64,000 bases of DNA from Faecalicatena_A orotica (GTDB taxonomy: Bacteria > Bacillota > Clostridia > Lachnospirales > Lachnospiraceae), in assembly GCF_040545875.1 (NCBI RefSeq), contig NZ_JBEPMR010000012.1, one strand, 5' to 3'. A program made the translations under genes and the position numbers. The notes under the pieces were generated by a model. That model did not search any database. It was given only the letters and a program-made list of their open reading frames with translations, and was not told the DNA's origin. Shown here piece by piece: positions 9,440 to 17,894 of this stretch (positions are counted from its first letter, which is position 1; the number at the start of each line of letters is the position of its first letter).

Positions 9440-10516
9440 ATGAAGAAAACAATTCTTGATTGTGATACAGTTGCTCTGGATGAGGAAAACGGCGCCCTGG
9501 TGATTATCGACCAGACCCAGCTTCCGACGAGGATCGAGCTTAAGTTCCTTACAGATATAGAAGATATCTGGGAGGCAATCTATCTGCTCAAGGTCAGAGG
9601 GGCGCCGGCGATTGGTGTGGCAGCAGCAATTGGTGTGTATCTTGCGGTAAAAGACCTTCAGACTGACAGTATGGAGGTTTTTTCAAAGAAGTTTAAAAAG
9701 GCAAAGGATTATCTGGCATCGTCCAGACCGACTGCCGTGAACCTCTTCTGGGCCCTTGACCGGATGGAGGCGGTGGTTACCGGGCACATGCAGTGCGGCG
9801 TCGGGGAAGTGAAAGAACTCCTGCACCGGGAGGCGGTTAATATCCGCTCAGAAGATATTCAGGTCTGCCGCAGGATCGGCGAATATGCACTAGAACTCGT
9901 TAAGCCGGGAGCCGGCCTGCTTACACATTGTAACGCGGGACAGCTCGCTGCGGTAAAATACGGAACGGCCACAGCACCGATGTACCTCGGACAGGAGCGG
10001 GGGTATGGATTCCGCATCTATGTGGATGAGACGCGTCCACTGCTTCAGGGGGCAAGGCTGACCGCATTTGAACTGCAGGCCGCGGGTATGGATGTAACGC
10101 TGATCTGTGATAACATGTCCGGTGCGGTTATGAAAAAGGGGCTGGTGGATGCAGTCTTTGTGGGATGTGACAGGGTTGCGGCAAACGGAGATACAGCAAA
10201 TAAAATCGGCACATCCGTAGTGGCGGCTGTGGCAAAGTATTATGGGATTCCTCTGTATGTCTGCGCGCCGACATCAACGATAGACATGTCCCTTCCGACA
10301 GGAGATAAAATACCGATAGAGGAACGTTCGGATGACGAAGTCACAGAAATGTGGTACGAAAAAAGGATGGCACCGGCAGGAGTCAAAGTTTACAACCCCT
10401 GTTTTGACGTAACGGATCACGGATTGATCTCAGGTATCATTACAGAATACGGCATGGCAAAGGCTCCTTACGAAGAGGCGTTTCGGGAGATATTCAGGGA
10501 AAAACTTAATAAGTAG
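9440..10516 (+). CDS. mtnA: MtnA-like S-methyl-5-thioribose-1-phosphate / sugar-1-phosphate isomerase
   Basis: 358 residues. The family's catalytic Cys (C164 in LLTHCNAG) and Asp (D244 in VGCDRVAANGD) are both present, as are the substrate-loop RGAPAIG and NKIGT. MtnA converts 5-methylthioribose 1-phosphate to the ribulose isomer; relatives act on 5-deoxyribose 1-phosphate or ribose 1,5-bisphosphate. No methylthioribose kinase, nucleosidase or MtnX/MtnB homologue is next to it, so classical methionine salvage is not supported by context. A terminator lies directly downstream. Confidence 0.88.
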   Translation: MKKTILDCDTVALDEENGALVIIDQTQLPTRIELKFLTDIEDIWEAIYLLKVRGAPAIGVAAAIGVYLAVKDLQTDSMEVFSKKFKKAKDYLASSRPTAVNLFWALDRMEAVVTGHMQCGVGEVKELLHREAVNIRSEDIQVCRRIGEYALELVKPGAGLLTHCNAGQLAAVKYGTATAPMYLGQERGYGFRIYVDETRPLLQGARLTAFELQAAGMDVTLICDNMSGAVMKKGLVDAVFVGCDRVAANGDTANKIGTSVVAAVAKYYGIPLYVCAPTSTIDMSLPTGDKIPIEERSDDEVTEMWYEKRMAPAGVKVYNPCFDVTDHGLISGIITEYGMAKAPYEEAFREIFREKLNK

Positions 10517-10520
10517 AATG

Positions 10521-10562
10521 AAATACACAATCGGTGATATAAACTAGATTGTGTATTTTTTT
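10521..10562 (+). terminator. Intrinsic terminator after mtnA-like gene
   Basis: AAATACACAATC (10521-10532) pairs with GATTGTGTATTT (10547-10558), followed by further T residues to 10562. Confidence 0.85.
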
Positions 10563-10601
10563 GACAATATTAAAAATTTGGAAAAAATTGGAAAAATATG
10601 T

Positions 10602-10660
10602 ATCTTGTAGGGGAGAAAGTGTGCTAAAATATGAACATAGGAATCATATATCATTCCTAT
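10602..10660 (+). promoter_or_regulatory. Promoter and palindromic operator of the deoR-type gene
   Basis: An extended -10 (TGCTAAAAT, hexamer at 10625-10630) is followed by a perfect 8-bp inverted repeat, ATAGGAAT (10637-10644) and ATTCCTAT (10653-10660), at the expected transcription start. The position suits autorepression by the downstream regulator (inference). Confidence 0.45.
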
Positions 10661-10713
10661 AATTGTGGTGTTTGGTTCAGGAAGCTTTTCTGAAAATACA
10701 CAGGGAGATCGGT

Positions 10714-11475
10714 ATGGAGGAACGCAGAAGAAAAATCTTACAGGAACTTGAAGAAAAAGGAAAGGTCCGTGTAAATGAATTGAGTGCAGAGCTGGGGTGT
10801 TCTGAAGTGACAATCAGGAATGACATCAAATGTATGGAACGTGCAGGACTTCTGATTCGTACTCACGGAGGTGCACTAAAGATAGAAGAAACCCCGCAGA
10901 AAAAATATTCCGCAGAAAGCATCTACAGGAATACAGACAAGAAAAAAGCCATTGCTGCACGTGCGTACGAGTGTGTAGATGACCGGGACACAATTATTAT
11001 TGATGATACGTCTACCGGTTTTTATCTGGCACTTCATATTAAGCAGCATGCTGAGAAAAGAATTGCAGTTGTGACAAATTCACTGCTTGTAGGCAATGAG
11101 CTTGCAGGATTGGATCATGTTGAACTTTACATGGTTGGCGGCCCGGTAGGGGGACACCTTGCGGCTACTATGGGGGACGAGGCAGTCGCAGATATTTCCA
11201 GATTCCATGTGGACAAGGCTTTTATTGGCGTGCACGGCATTAATTTTGATGTGGGGATTACATCAACAGCATCTCCACAGGTTCAGGTGAAGCAGGCGAT
11301 TATGAAAGCTTCAGATAAGGTAATTGTGCTGGCAGACAGCAGTAAATTCGGCGGTGGATATCTGTCAGTTATCTGCCCGCTGAGAGATATTTACCAAATC
11401 ATCACAGATGAAGAGGTAGATGAGGAATATTCCGAACGCGCTGAAAGAGAGCAGATACCGCTTATAATTGCATAA
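10714..11475 (+). CDS. DeoR-family transcriptional regulator
   Basis: 253 residues from the ATG at 10714, which has GGGAG upstream; the longer frame from 10663 lacks a good site. The N-terminal winged helix (ILQELEEKGKVRVNELSAELGCSEVTIRND) is followed by the DeoR/GlpR sensor domain, with FIGVHGIN and VLADSSKFG motifs that bind phosphorylated sugars in this family. It sits after the alcohol dehydrogenase-rpiB-mtnA operon behind a terminator and its own promoter. It is the natural candidate repressor of that operon, with a sugar phosphate as inducer. Confidence 0.9.
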   Translation: MEERRRKILQELEEKGKVRVNELSAELGCSEVTIRNDIKCMERAGLLIRTHGGALKIEETPQKKYSAESIYRNTDKKKAIAARAYECVDDRDTIIIDDTSTGFYLALHIKQHAEKRIAVVTNSLLVGNELAGLDHVELYMVGGPVGGHLAATMGDEAVADISRFHVDKAFIGVHGINFDVGITSTASPQVQVKQAIMKASDKVIVLADSSKFGGGYLSVICPLRDIYQIITDEEVDEEYSERAEREQIPLIIA

Positions 11476-11897
11476 TTGCCGGAAAATACAACGGCTCAGG
11501 GCTCCTGCTTCAATTTGATGCAGGAGCCAAAATCGTGGAAAATTTATCTTGTATAAAGCGTTATGCAGTGCTATACTAACTTCACATCAAAATCTCAGAC
11601 CATTTTATTCATAATATTCTAAGGTCTGAATCTTATTTTCTGCATCTGGCAGAAGATAAATCTGATTTCCTTGGCGATTCAGCCGGAAATTACCAGTTTT
11701 GATGAACTAAAAACTAAATAAGGTGGATATGATCAGTGTCCAGGCAATGTACTCTGCTTTATGTTATCATATACAATTTCAGACTTTTTGTATGGTAATA
11801 CTAGATTGAAACAACATGGGCCTGTGTATATAATAGAAGCTAGGAGAGTACAACTTACGTGACGTTTGGCATATCCCCGGAAAGAAGGAGGACATTT
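11476..11897 (+). other. Intergenic region with hairpin and promoter
   Basis: A perfect 9-bp hairpin (GGCTCCTGC at 11500-11508, GCAGGAGCC at 11520-11528) follows the DeoR gene but lacks a T-tract. The middle is AT-rich with no supportable gene. A strong promoter, TTGAAA (11806-11811), 17 bp, TATAAT (11829-11834), drives the next gene. The long leader contains nothing else I can identify. Confidence 0.6.
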
Positions 11898-12845
11898 ATG
11901 TCAGAAGAAAATCATGTTGCGTATCAGAACAAAGACATTGTGGCAAAGTATCTGGCTGAACATTTTTCAGATAAGTCATTTGCTGCCTACGGGGTGAAGG
12001 TCCCCCGGATTGTAGAGGTACTGCCCACAAATCTGCCTGTGATAGAGGCAAACGAACTACGGCTGGACAACCTGTTTTTACTGGAGGATGGCTCACTCGC
12101 GCTGGTCGATTATGAGAGTTCATATGCAGATGCGGATAAGATAAAGTATCTCAACTACATTATCCGTACATTAAAAAGGAGTATGACAGAAGACAATATC
12201 ATGCGCAAAATCCGGATGATCGTGATTTATACGGCGGATATAGCTCCGGGACAGACAAGGTCAAATCTGGATATTGGCTGTCTGCAGTTCCAGCTGGAGG
12301 AGGCATTTCTGACGGAACTGGATTCCGTGAAAATAGAAGACGGAATCAGAGAAAAGCTTAACCGCGGGGAGTCTTTAACAGCAGAGGAACAGATGCAGTT
12401 TATTATACTTCCATTGACGTACAGGGGGAGGGAAAAGAAAGAAGCATGCATCCGGCGCTGTTTTGATATGGCGAAGCAGGTTGAGGACGCGCAGGAGCAG
12501 GTATTTATACTTTCCGGTATACTGGTATTTGCAGATAAGGTGATAGATAACGAAGATTCTAAGGAAATGAGGGAATGGATAATGATGACAAAAGTATCAA
12601 AGTTATTCGAAGAAGAAAAGATCGAGTATGGGAGAAAAGTGGCTGCAGAGGTTTCTGAGAAGGCGGCTAAAGCAACGAAAGAGGCAGTTGAAAAAGCAAC
12701 GAGAGAAAATGAAATTGGGATTGTAAAAAGGATGCTGTCTAATGGTATTCCCTTGGAACATGTTAAAGCAGTCGTGACTATTTTAACGGAAGAGGAAGTG
12801 AAAGACCTGCAGAAGGAAGTTAAACGGCAAAATAATAATGATTAA
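11898..12845 (+). CDS. Rpn/PD-(D/E)XK-like nuclease-family protein
   Basis: 315 residues from the ATG at 11898, which has GAAGGAGG upstream. The region RLDNLFLLEDGSLALVDYESSY followed by KYLNYI resembles the core of the Rpn/PDDEXK transposase-like nuclease family common in Lachnospiraceae. However, the usual E-x-K is replaced by ES, so catalysis is doubtful. The C-terminal third is charged and helical with an Ala/Lys/Glu-rich stretch likely to form a coiled coil. No partner genes indicate a function. Such proteins are often multicopy and sometimes linked to recombination; that role is not demonstrated here. Confidence 0.6.
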   Translation: MSEENHVAYQNKDIVAKYLAEHFSDKSFAAYGVKVPRIVEVLPTNLPVIEANELRLDNLFLLEDGSLALVDYESSYADADKIKYLNYIIRTLKRSMTEDNIMRKIRMIVIYTADIAPGQTRSNLDIGCLQFQLEEAFLTELDSVKIEDGIREKLNRGESLTAEEQMQFIILPLTYRGREKKEACIRRCFDMAKQVEDAQEQVFILSGILVFADKVIDNEDSKEMREWIMMTKVSKLFEEEKIEYGRKVAAEVSEKAAKATKEAVEKATRENEIGIVKRMLSNGIPLEHVKAVVTILTEEEVKDLQKEVKRQNNND

Positions 12846-12868
12846 AAATTTCAATATTATTTATCTTA

Positions 12869-12913
12869 TTGAAATAAAAAGTCAATTGTACTAAAATTAG
12901 TATGTAACAATTG
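12869..12913 (+). promoter_or_regulatory. Promoter and candidate autoregulatory operators of the lacI-type gene
   Basis: TTGAAA (12869-12874), 17 bp, TAAAAT (12892-12897). The -10 box lies inside the palindrome TACTAA-AA-TTAGTA (12889-12902), flanked by a second inverted pair, CAATTGT (12883-12889) and ACAATTG (12907-12913). Confidence 0.55.
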
Positions 12914-13013
12914 GAGAATATTTAACAATTTAGTATTATCCAAAAAAATGCAGAAAATTTGAACGCTGTATCATTTGTAAGAATGAGTTTTCTGGCAAAG
13001 GAGGAAAAGTAAA

Positions 13014-14015
13014 GTGGGGATTACGATAAAACAACTGTCAGAAATGAGCGGATATTCCTGTTCAACGATTTCCCGTGTGATTACGAATAAAGGGAATGTA
13101 AAGGCCGAGACAAGGGAAGCCGTTGAACGGCTTTTGATGGAGCAGAATTACCGTACGAATGTTATGGAATTGAGAATGGCCGGAATTAACCAGCGGACGA
13201 TCATGATTATAGTCGGAGACCTGGATAACTGGTTTTATATGGAGATGATACGTGGAATACAGAGGCGGGTGGCAGAGGAAGGCTACATTTCCGTAATCGG
13301 ATACAGTGATAATGAAGAAAAGGCCGAAAATGAATATGTCCAGATGGCTTATCAGGAAAGCTATGCAGGGATCATGTTCATTAACGTGAAAGGTGACTCT
13401 ATCCTGAAGCAGATGCTTATGCAGAATAAGTGTCCGGTCGTGTTCCTGAACAGGTCGGTGCGGTTTGTAGATCTGGATACGGTTTGCAGTGATAATTATC
13501 AGGGGGGATATATGGCAACAAACTACCTGATTGAGATGGGACATAGAAAGATAGCTCATCTGACCGGGAGTCTGTATTCATCTGTTACTTTTGAGAGGAT
13601 GAGGGGCTATGAGGATGCCATGCGGGATGCCCATTGTGTCATATCTAAGCACAGCCTGTTTTATGGGGACCTTAAAAGGGAAAGTGGATATCAGTTTGGC
13701 AGACAGCTTGCCGAGAAAGGATGGGACTTTACGGCAGTATTCTGTGGGAATGACCTGATGGCCGTCGGACTTCTGGAGGCACTGGAAGAGTATGGAATAC
13801 AGGTCCCTGAGGAAGTCAGCATCGTATGTTATGATGACACACCGATAGCGGAAAAGGCAAAAATACATTTGACAACAGTGGGAGTAGAGGCAAGCCGTAT
13901 GGGGAAAGTTGCGTCAGAAATGCTGCTCTCCAGAATAGCCGGAGAAAATATAGAGTCCAGAACAATATCCTTTAAACCTAAGATGACAATACGAGACAGT
14001 GTCAGGAAGATATAG
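13014..14015 (+). CDS. LacI-family transcriptional regulator
   Basis: 333 residues from a GTG start with AAGGAGG at the right distance. The N-terminal LacI helix-turn-helix (ITIKQLSEMSGYSCSTISRVITNKG) is followed by a periplasmic-binding-protein-like sensor domain with FCGNDLMAVGLLEALEEYGIQVPEEVSIVCYDD, the usual C-lobe signature. It lies 315 bp upstream of the 12-kb catabolic island in the same direction and is separated from it by a huge hairpin. It probably controls the island and itself. The effector is presumably the sugar or sugar acid handled there. Confidence 0.9.
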   Translation: MGITIKQLSEMSGYSCSTISRVITNKGNVKAETREAVERLLMEQNYRTNVMELRMAGINQRTIMIIVGDLDNWFYMEMIRGIQRRVAEEGYISVIGYSDNEEKAENEYVQMAYQESYAGIMFINVKGDSILKQMLMQNKCPVVFLNRSVRFVDLDTVCSDNYQGGYMATNYLIEMGHRKIAHLTGSLYSSVTFERMRGYEDAMRDAHCVISKHSLFYGDLKRESGYQFGRQLAEKGWDFTAVFCGNDLMAVGLLEALEEYGIQVPEEVSIVCYDDTPIAEKAKIHLTTVGVEASRMGKVASEMLLSRIAGENIESRTISFKPKMTIRDSVRKI

Positions 14016-14040
14016 GACAAGGTGATGGCGGCCCAGAGTT

Positions 14041-14127
14041 TATAAGAAAAGGGAGCCGGATCAACAGAAAGAAATTTGATGAACCAAATCAAATTTCTTT
14101 CTGTTGATCCGGCTCCCTTTTCTTATA
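14041..14127 (+). terminator. Perfect 40-bp inverted repeat (long terminator-like hairpin)
   Basis: Arms 14041-14080 and 14088-14127 are exact reverse complements with a 7-nt loop (14081-14087). The stem contains GGGAGCCGGATC, and the 3' side ends CCCTTTTCTTATATAT. It follows the LacI stop by 25 bp and is far longer than a normal terminator stem. Confidence 0.75.
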
Positions 14128-14329
14128 TATACGTAGATAGAAAGAATGATATTGACAAAAATTTAACAACAAAACGAATGAATAAAAATTTCATAAACGA
14201 TATTCTGGTTATTGTTTTGTTACAAAAAAGAAATAGGAAGTTTAGGTAATTTACGAATTGCGAAAGTATTGGTAAGGGAATAAGCTTTAAGTAGGTACAG
14301 AGAGTTGATAAAGATCAAAGGAGGCACAC

Positions 14330-15097
14330 ATGAGACTGAAAGATAAAGTAATCATTGTTACGGGGGGAACAAAAGGAATCGGAAGAACGATTGCACTGGC
14401 AGCTGCGGCAGAAGGGGCAAAGGTTGTGATCGGAGGCCGGGATGCAGAAGGCGGCCGTACATTTGTTGAAGAAGTGAAGCAGAATACCCCGGGCGACGGT
14501 ATGTTTGTGAAGGGGGATCTGACAAGTGTGGACTGTTGCAGGGAACTGGTCGAGGAGACGGTTAGAAAGTACGGGAAGCTGGATGGTCTGGTTAATTATG
14601 CAGGAACAGTATTATCAATGGCCCCGATCACAGAGACAACCGAGGAACAGTTTGATTCTATTATGTCTATCAATTTTAAGAGTGCGTTTTTTGTCACTAA
14701 ATATGCGGTAAAGGTTATGCAGGAGAATGGGGGAGGTTCCATCATCAATATGGGATCCATGCACGCATATGGGGGAGAGATCGACAGAACGGCCTATGCC
14801 TGTTCCAAGGGGGCAATGTATACACTTTATAAACACATTGCAAAGAATTATGCAAAGGACCTTATCCGGTGCAACTGGATTACAATCGGCTGGGTTGCAA
14901 CACCAGGGGAACTGGCCCTTAGAAAGGAACAGGGTGTCGGTGAGGACTGGCTGAATGAAGTGGGGAGTAATTACTTTCCAATGGGCCGGCTCCAGACCCC
15001 GGAGGATTATACAGATAGTGCGTTATTCCTGTTGGGAGACGGATCTTCACAGGTAACGGGAACGGAGATATTTGTAACAGGTGGGTTTATGTTTTAA
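14330..15097 (+). CDS. Short-chain dehydrogenase/reductase, first gene of the catabolic island
   Basis: 255 residues with the classical SDR layout. It has the cofactor loop TGGTKGIG (residues 11-18), NYAG in place of NNAG, catalytic Ser143, and YACSK (Tyr156, Lys160). An Arg just after the second strand (GGRD) would favour NADP, but this is only suggestive. Possible roles are oxidation of the imported aldose at C1 to a lactone (feeding the SMP-30 lactonase at the other end of the island) or oxidation of a hydroxyl in the sugar acid. AAAGGAGG precedes the ATG. It is followed within 45 bp by the thiolase, so they are co-transcribed. Confidence 0.88.
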   Translation: MRLKDKVIIVTGGTKGIGRTIALAAAAEGAKVVIGGRDAEGGRTFVEEVKQNTPGDGMFVKGDLTSVDCCRELVEETVRKYGKLDGLVNYAGTVLSMAPITETTEEQFDSIMSINFKSAFFVTKYAVKVMQENGGGSIINMGSMHAYGGEIDRTAYACSKGAMYTLYKHIAKNYAKDLIRCNWITIGWVATPGELALRKEQGVGEDWLNEVGSNYFPMGRLQTPEDYTDSALFLLGDGSSQVTGTEIFVTGGFMF

Positions 15098-15141
15098 ATA
15101 ATACCGGATGTGCCTAGCGGGTACAGGATTGGAGGAGACAA

Positions 15142-16329
15142 GTGAAAGATATTGTAATTGTTTCAGGAGCAAGAACAGGAATCGGAAGTTTCGGGGGCTC
15201 ACTGAAAAATATGAGTGCCAGTGACCTTGGCGGAATCGCCATAAAAAGTGCGGTTGAGAGGGCGGGTTTAAAACCGGAACAGATTGATGAAGTTGTGTAT
15301 GGATCAGTGGGGCAGATTGCGGAAAATGCATTTATATCCAGAATCAGTGCAATTAAGGCAGGTATTCCGTATGAGGCTACGGCGTTAAGTGTGAACAGAC
15401 TCTGCTCGTCAGGACTTCAGGCGATTCTGACCGCGGCACAGGAAATCGAAACAGGATTTTGTGAAATTGCAGCAGCCGGCGGAACGGAGAGTATGTCCAC
15501 GCTTCCTTATTATGTAAGGAACGGACGGTTCGGATACCGGATGGGGCATGGGGAGCTGGAGGATGGTCTTATTACTATACTCTCAGATCCGCTTACAAGA
15601 GACCATATGGGGATCACTGCTGAAAATGTGGCGGAAAGATATAAGATTTCCAGAGAAGATCAGGATGCCTATGCATACAAAAGCCAGATGAGGGCGGCAG
15701 CGGCAAGAGACGCCGGGAAGTTTAAGGATGAGATCATACCGGTTACAGTAAAGGTTAGCAAAAAGGAAGAAAAGGTCTTTGAACAGGACGAATATATCAG
15801 AGATACGGTTTCACTGGAAAGTCTTGCGAAGCTCCGCCCATGTTTTAAAAAGGATGGAACTGTCACTGCGGGAAATGCATCTGGCATCAATGACGCAGCG
15901 GCAGCAGTCGTTTTGATGGAAGAAAGAAAGGCGAAGGAGCTTGGATTAAAACCTCTTGTCAGAATCAAGGCAGCGGCATGTGCAGGAGTCGATCCCGCAC
16001 TCATGGGAATCGGACCGGTTCCGGCAATGAAGAAATTATTTGCACAGACAGGCCTGACAAGAGAAGATATCGGCCTTATTGAATTAAATGAAGCCTTTGC
16101 TTCACAGTCTCTGGCCTGCATCAGGGAACTCGGACTGGATGAAGATAAGGTGAATGTAAACGGAAGCGGGATCTCAATGGGACACCCTATCGGAGCGACC
16201 GGATGTATCATTACTATTAAATTAATGAATGAAATGATCAGGAGACAGGTAAAGTACGGCATTGCTACACTGTGTATCGGGGGAGGCCAGGGGCTGGCAG
16301 TGTTATTTGAACTATGTGGCAACGATTAA
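15142..16329 (+). CDS. Thiolase (acetyl-CoA acetyltransferase family)
   Basis: 395 residues from a GTG start after GGAGGAGACAA. The full catalytic set is visible: nucleophile Cys88 (NRLCSSG), NEAFA near 318, His348 (GHPIGATG) and Cys378 (CIGGGQG). Thiolases cleave 3-ketoacyl-CoA with CoA to acetyl-CoA plus a shortened acyl-CoA, or condense two acetyl-CoA. Placement beside a CoA ligase, a CoA-transferase and a 3-hydroxyacyl-CoA dehydrogenase suggests the cleavage direction. The sugar transporter in the same run suggests a hydroxylated acyl chain (inference). Confidence 0.92.
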   Translation: MKDIVIVSGARTGIGSFGGSLKNMSASDLGGIAIKSAVERAGLKPEQIDEVVYGSVGQIAENAFISRISAIKAGIPYEATALSVNRLCSSGLQAILTAAQEIETGFCEIAAAGGTESMSTLPYYVRNGRFGYRMGHGELEDGLITILSDPLTRDHMGITAENVAERYKISREDQDAYAYKSQMRAAAARDAGKFKDEIIPVTVKVSKKEEKVFEQDEYIRDTVSLESLAKLRPCFKKDGTVTAGNASGINDAAAAVVLMEERKAKELGLKPLVRIKAAACAGVDPALMGIGPVPAMKKLFAQTGLTREDIGLIELNEAFASQSLACIRELGLDEDKVNVNGSGISMGHPIGATGCIITIKLMNEMIRRQVKYGIATLCIGGGQGLAVLFELCGND

Positions 16330-16388
16330 GCACATCCGATTAAGAGGAGAAACAGATCGTGTGAACAGTAACGGAAAGGATATCTCCT

Positions 16389-17894
16389 ATGGATTATACG
16401 GATCATATAAAACAATACCATAAACCTTTTTTAAACATATATGGGACATTAGTCGATTCTGCAGTCAGATATCCGGACAAAATTGCTATTGCAGATGATG
16501 AGAGATCGGTTACATACGCTCAGCTACTTAAGGAAGCAGACAATTATGCGTCAAAAATAGCTGGATTGAAACTCAGCACCGGAGATCAGGTCGGATTTGT
16601 CATGGTAAACAGTATCCGTATGGTATCCTGCTTCTACGGGGCAGTAAAACTCGGATGTATCGTGGTCATGATTAATACAAAATTTAAGGCAGAAGAAATA
16701 GCAAAACTTCTTTCAGAGATGGATGTCAAAGCAGTGTTTTGTGATGAGAGATGGAAAGACAAGGTAACAGGGACTGCGGAGAAGCTGGGCATCTGCCATG
16801 TTATTACGGAAAATTATGACTGGGGTGAGATAGAAGAAAAAAAGACTTCCTGTGTGCAGAATCTGGACTACCCAGCTGTTATTATGCATACATCAGGGAC
16901 GTCTGGTCCACCGAAAGGGGTCATGATTACCCACCGGAATATACTGGAGACTGCATATGGATATCAGGAAATTCAGGGGCTTGACAGCAGTGCGGTTACA
17001 GTATTGTCTGTTTCACTGTTCCATATTCTGGGACTGAGCTGTGTTACGACATACTTTATTTATCTGGGAGGCACTATTGTAATGTCCGCGTTCTATGATG
17101 TCAAGGATGTCTTGAAAAATATAGTGAAGTGGAAAGCAACACATTTTCATTCGGTTCCGACGGTATACCATCAGATTATTCATGCCGGCAGCGGTAAAGT
17201 GAGTCTCTCATCTTTAAAAGTTACAGTATGCGGAGGCGCTCCGATCAAGGAAGAACGAGTCAGGGAATTTGTAAAACTGGCGCCTAATGCATCCTTCCGC
17301 CTTGCTTACGGAATGACGGAGACGGCCGGGTCAGGGGCATTATCACGCGGGCACCGGGAACCGTTAAAGGCAGTGAAGAATGTTTACATAGAAGTACAGG
17401 GGAAAAACGGGCGGTCTTTGAAACCATATGAGAAGGGGGAGATTGTATTTTACGGACCTGTTGTGGCAAAGGGGAGATGGAATTGTGAATCTCTGAAAGA
17501 AGACAAGATGCCAAGCGGTGACACCGGTTATATGGACGAAGAAGGCAGGATATTTGTGCTGGACAGGATGAAGGACTTGATTAACCGGGGCGGGGAGAAG
17601 ATATTTCCTTCGGAAATAGAAAGCACACTTCTGGAATATCCGGGAATCATCGCAGCTTCCGTGGTGGGAGTCAGAGATGAGGAGTATGGAGAACTTCCGG
17701 CAGCAGTCGTCGTGCCGGGCCGGGGAGAAAAGGTGGATAAAGAGGCGTTGAAGTGCTGGATGAAGGAGAGGACAGCTACATTTAAAATGCCCTGTATGTT
17801 CGAGATATGGGACAGTCTGCCTGTAACACAGAATGGCAAAGTAAGGAAAACGGAAATTAGAAAAATGCTGGAAGAAATGAGGGATAAAGGATGA
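16389..17894 (+). CDS. AMP-forming acyl-CoA synthetase
   Basis: 501 residues of the ANL superfamily. The phosphate-binding loop MHTSGTSGPPKGV, the motif YGMTETAG, GDTGYMDEEG and the hinge region DRMKDLINRGGEKIFPSEIE are all present, with a C-terminal catalytic Lys in NGKVRK. It activates a carboxylate with ATP and CoA. Substrate cannot be predicted from sequence by eye. The stop overlaps the CoA-transferase start by 4 nt (ATGA), so both CoA-activating enzymes are made together. Having a ligase and a transferase side by side suggests one primes the cycle and the other recycles CoA from a product. Confidence 0.9.
   Translation: MDYTDHIKQYHKPFLNIYGTLVDSAVRYPDKIAIADDERSVTYAQLLKEADNYASKIAGLKLSTGDQVGFVMVNSIRMVSCFYGAVKLGCIVVMINTKFKAEEIAKLLSEMDVKAVFCDERWKDKVTGTAEKLGICHVITENYDWGEIEEKKTSCVQNLDYPAVIMHTSGTSGPPKGVMITHRNILETAYGYQEIQGLDSSAVTVLSVSLFHILGLSCVTTYFIYLGGTIVMSAFYDVKDVLKNIVKWKATHFHSVPTVYHQIIHAGSGKVSLSSLKVTVCGGAPIKEERVREFVKLAPNASFRLAYGMTETAGSGALSRGHREPLKAVKNVYIEVQGKNGRSLKPYEKGEIVFYGPVVAKGRWNCESLKEDKMPSGDTGYMDEEGRIFVLDRMKDLINRGGEKIFPSEIESTLLEYPGIIAASVVGVRDEEYGELPAAVVVPGRGEKVDKEALKCWMKERTATFKMPCMFEIWDSLPVTQNGKVRKTEIRKMLEEMRDKG

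Noticed and set aside
14152..14180. TTGACA at 14152 as the promoter of the catabolic island
   Set aside because: No acceptable -10 hexamer occurs at 16-18 bp spacing (CGAATG at 17 bp); the true promoter remains unassigned.
15669..16322. A 217-residue minus-strand open frame inside the thiolase gene
   Set aside because: Shadow of a well-conserved gene; no domain recognisable and no start signals.
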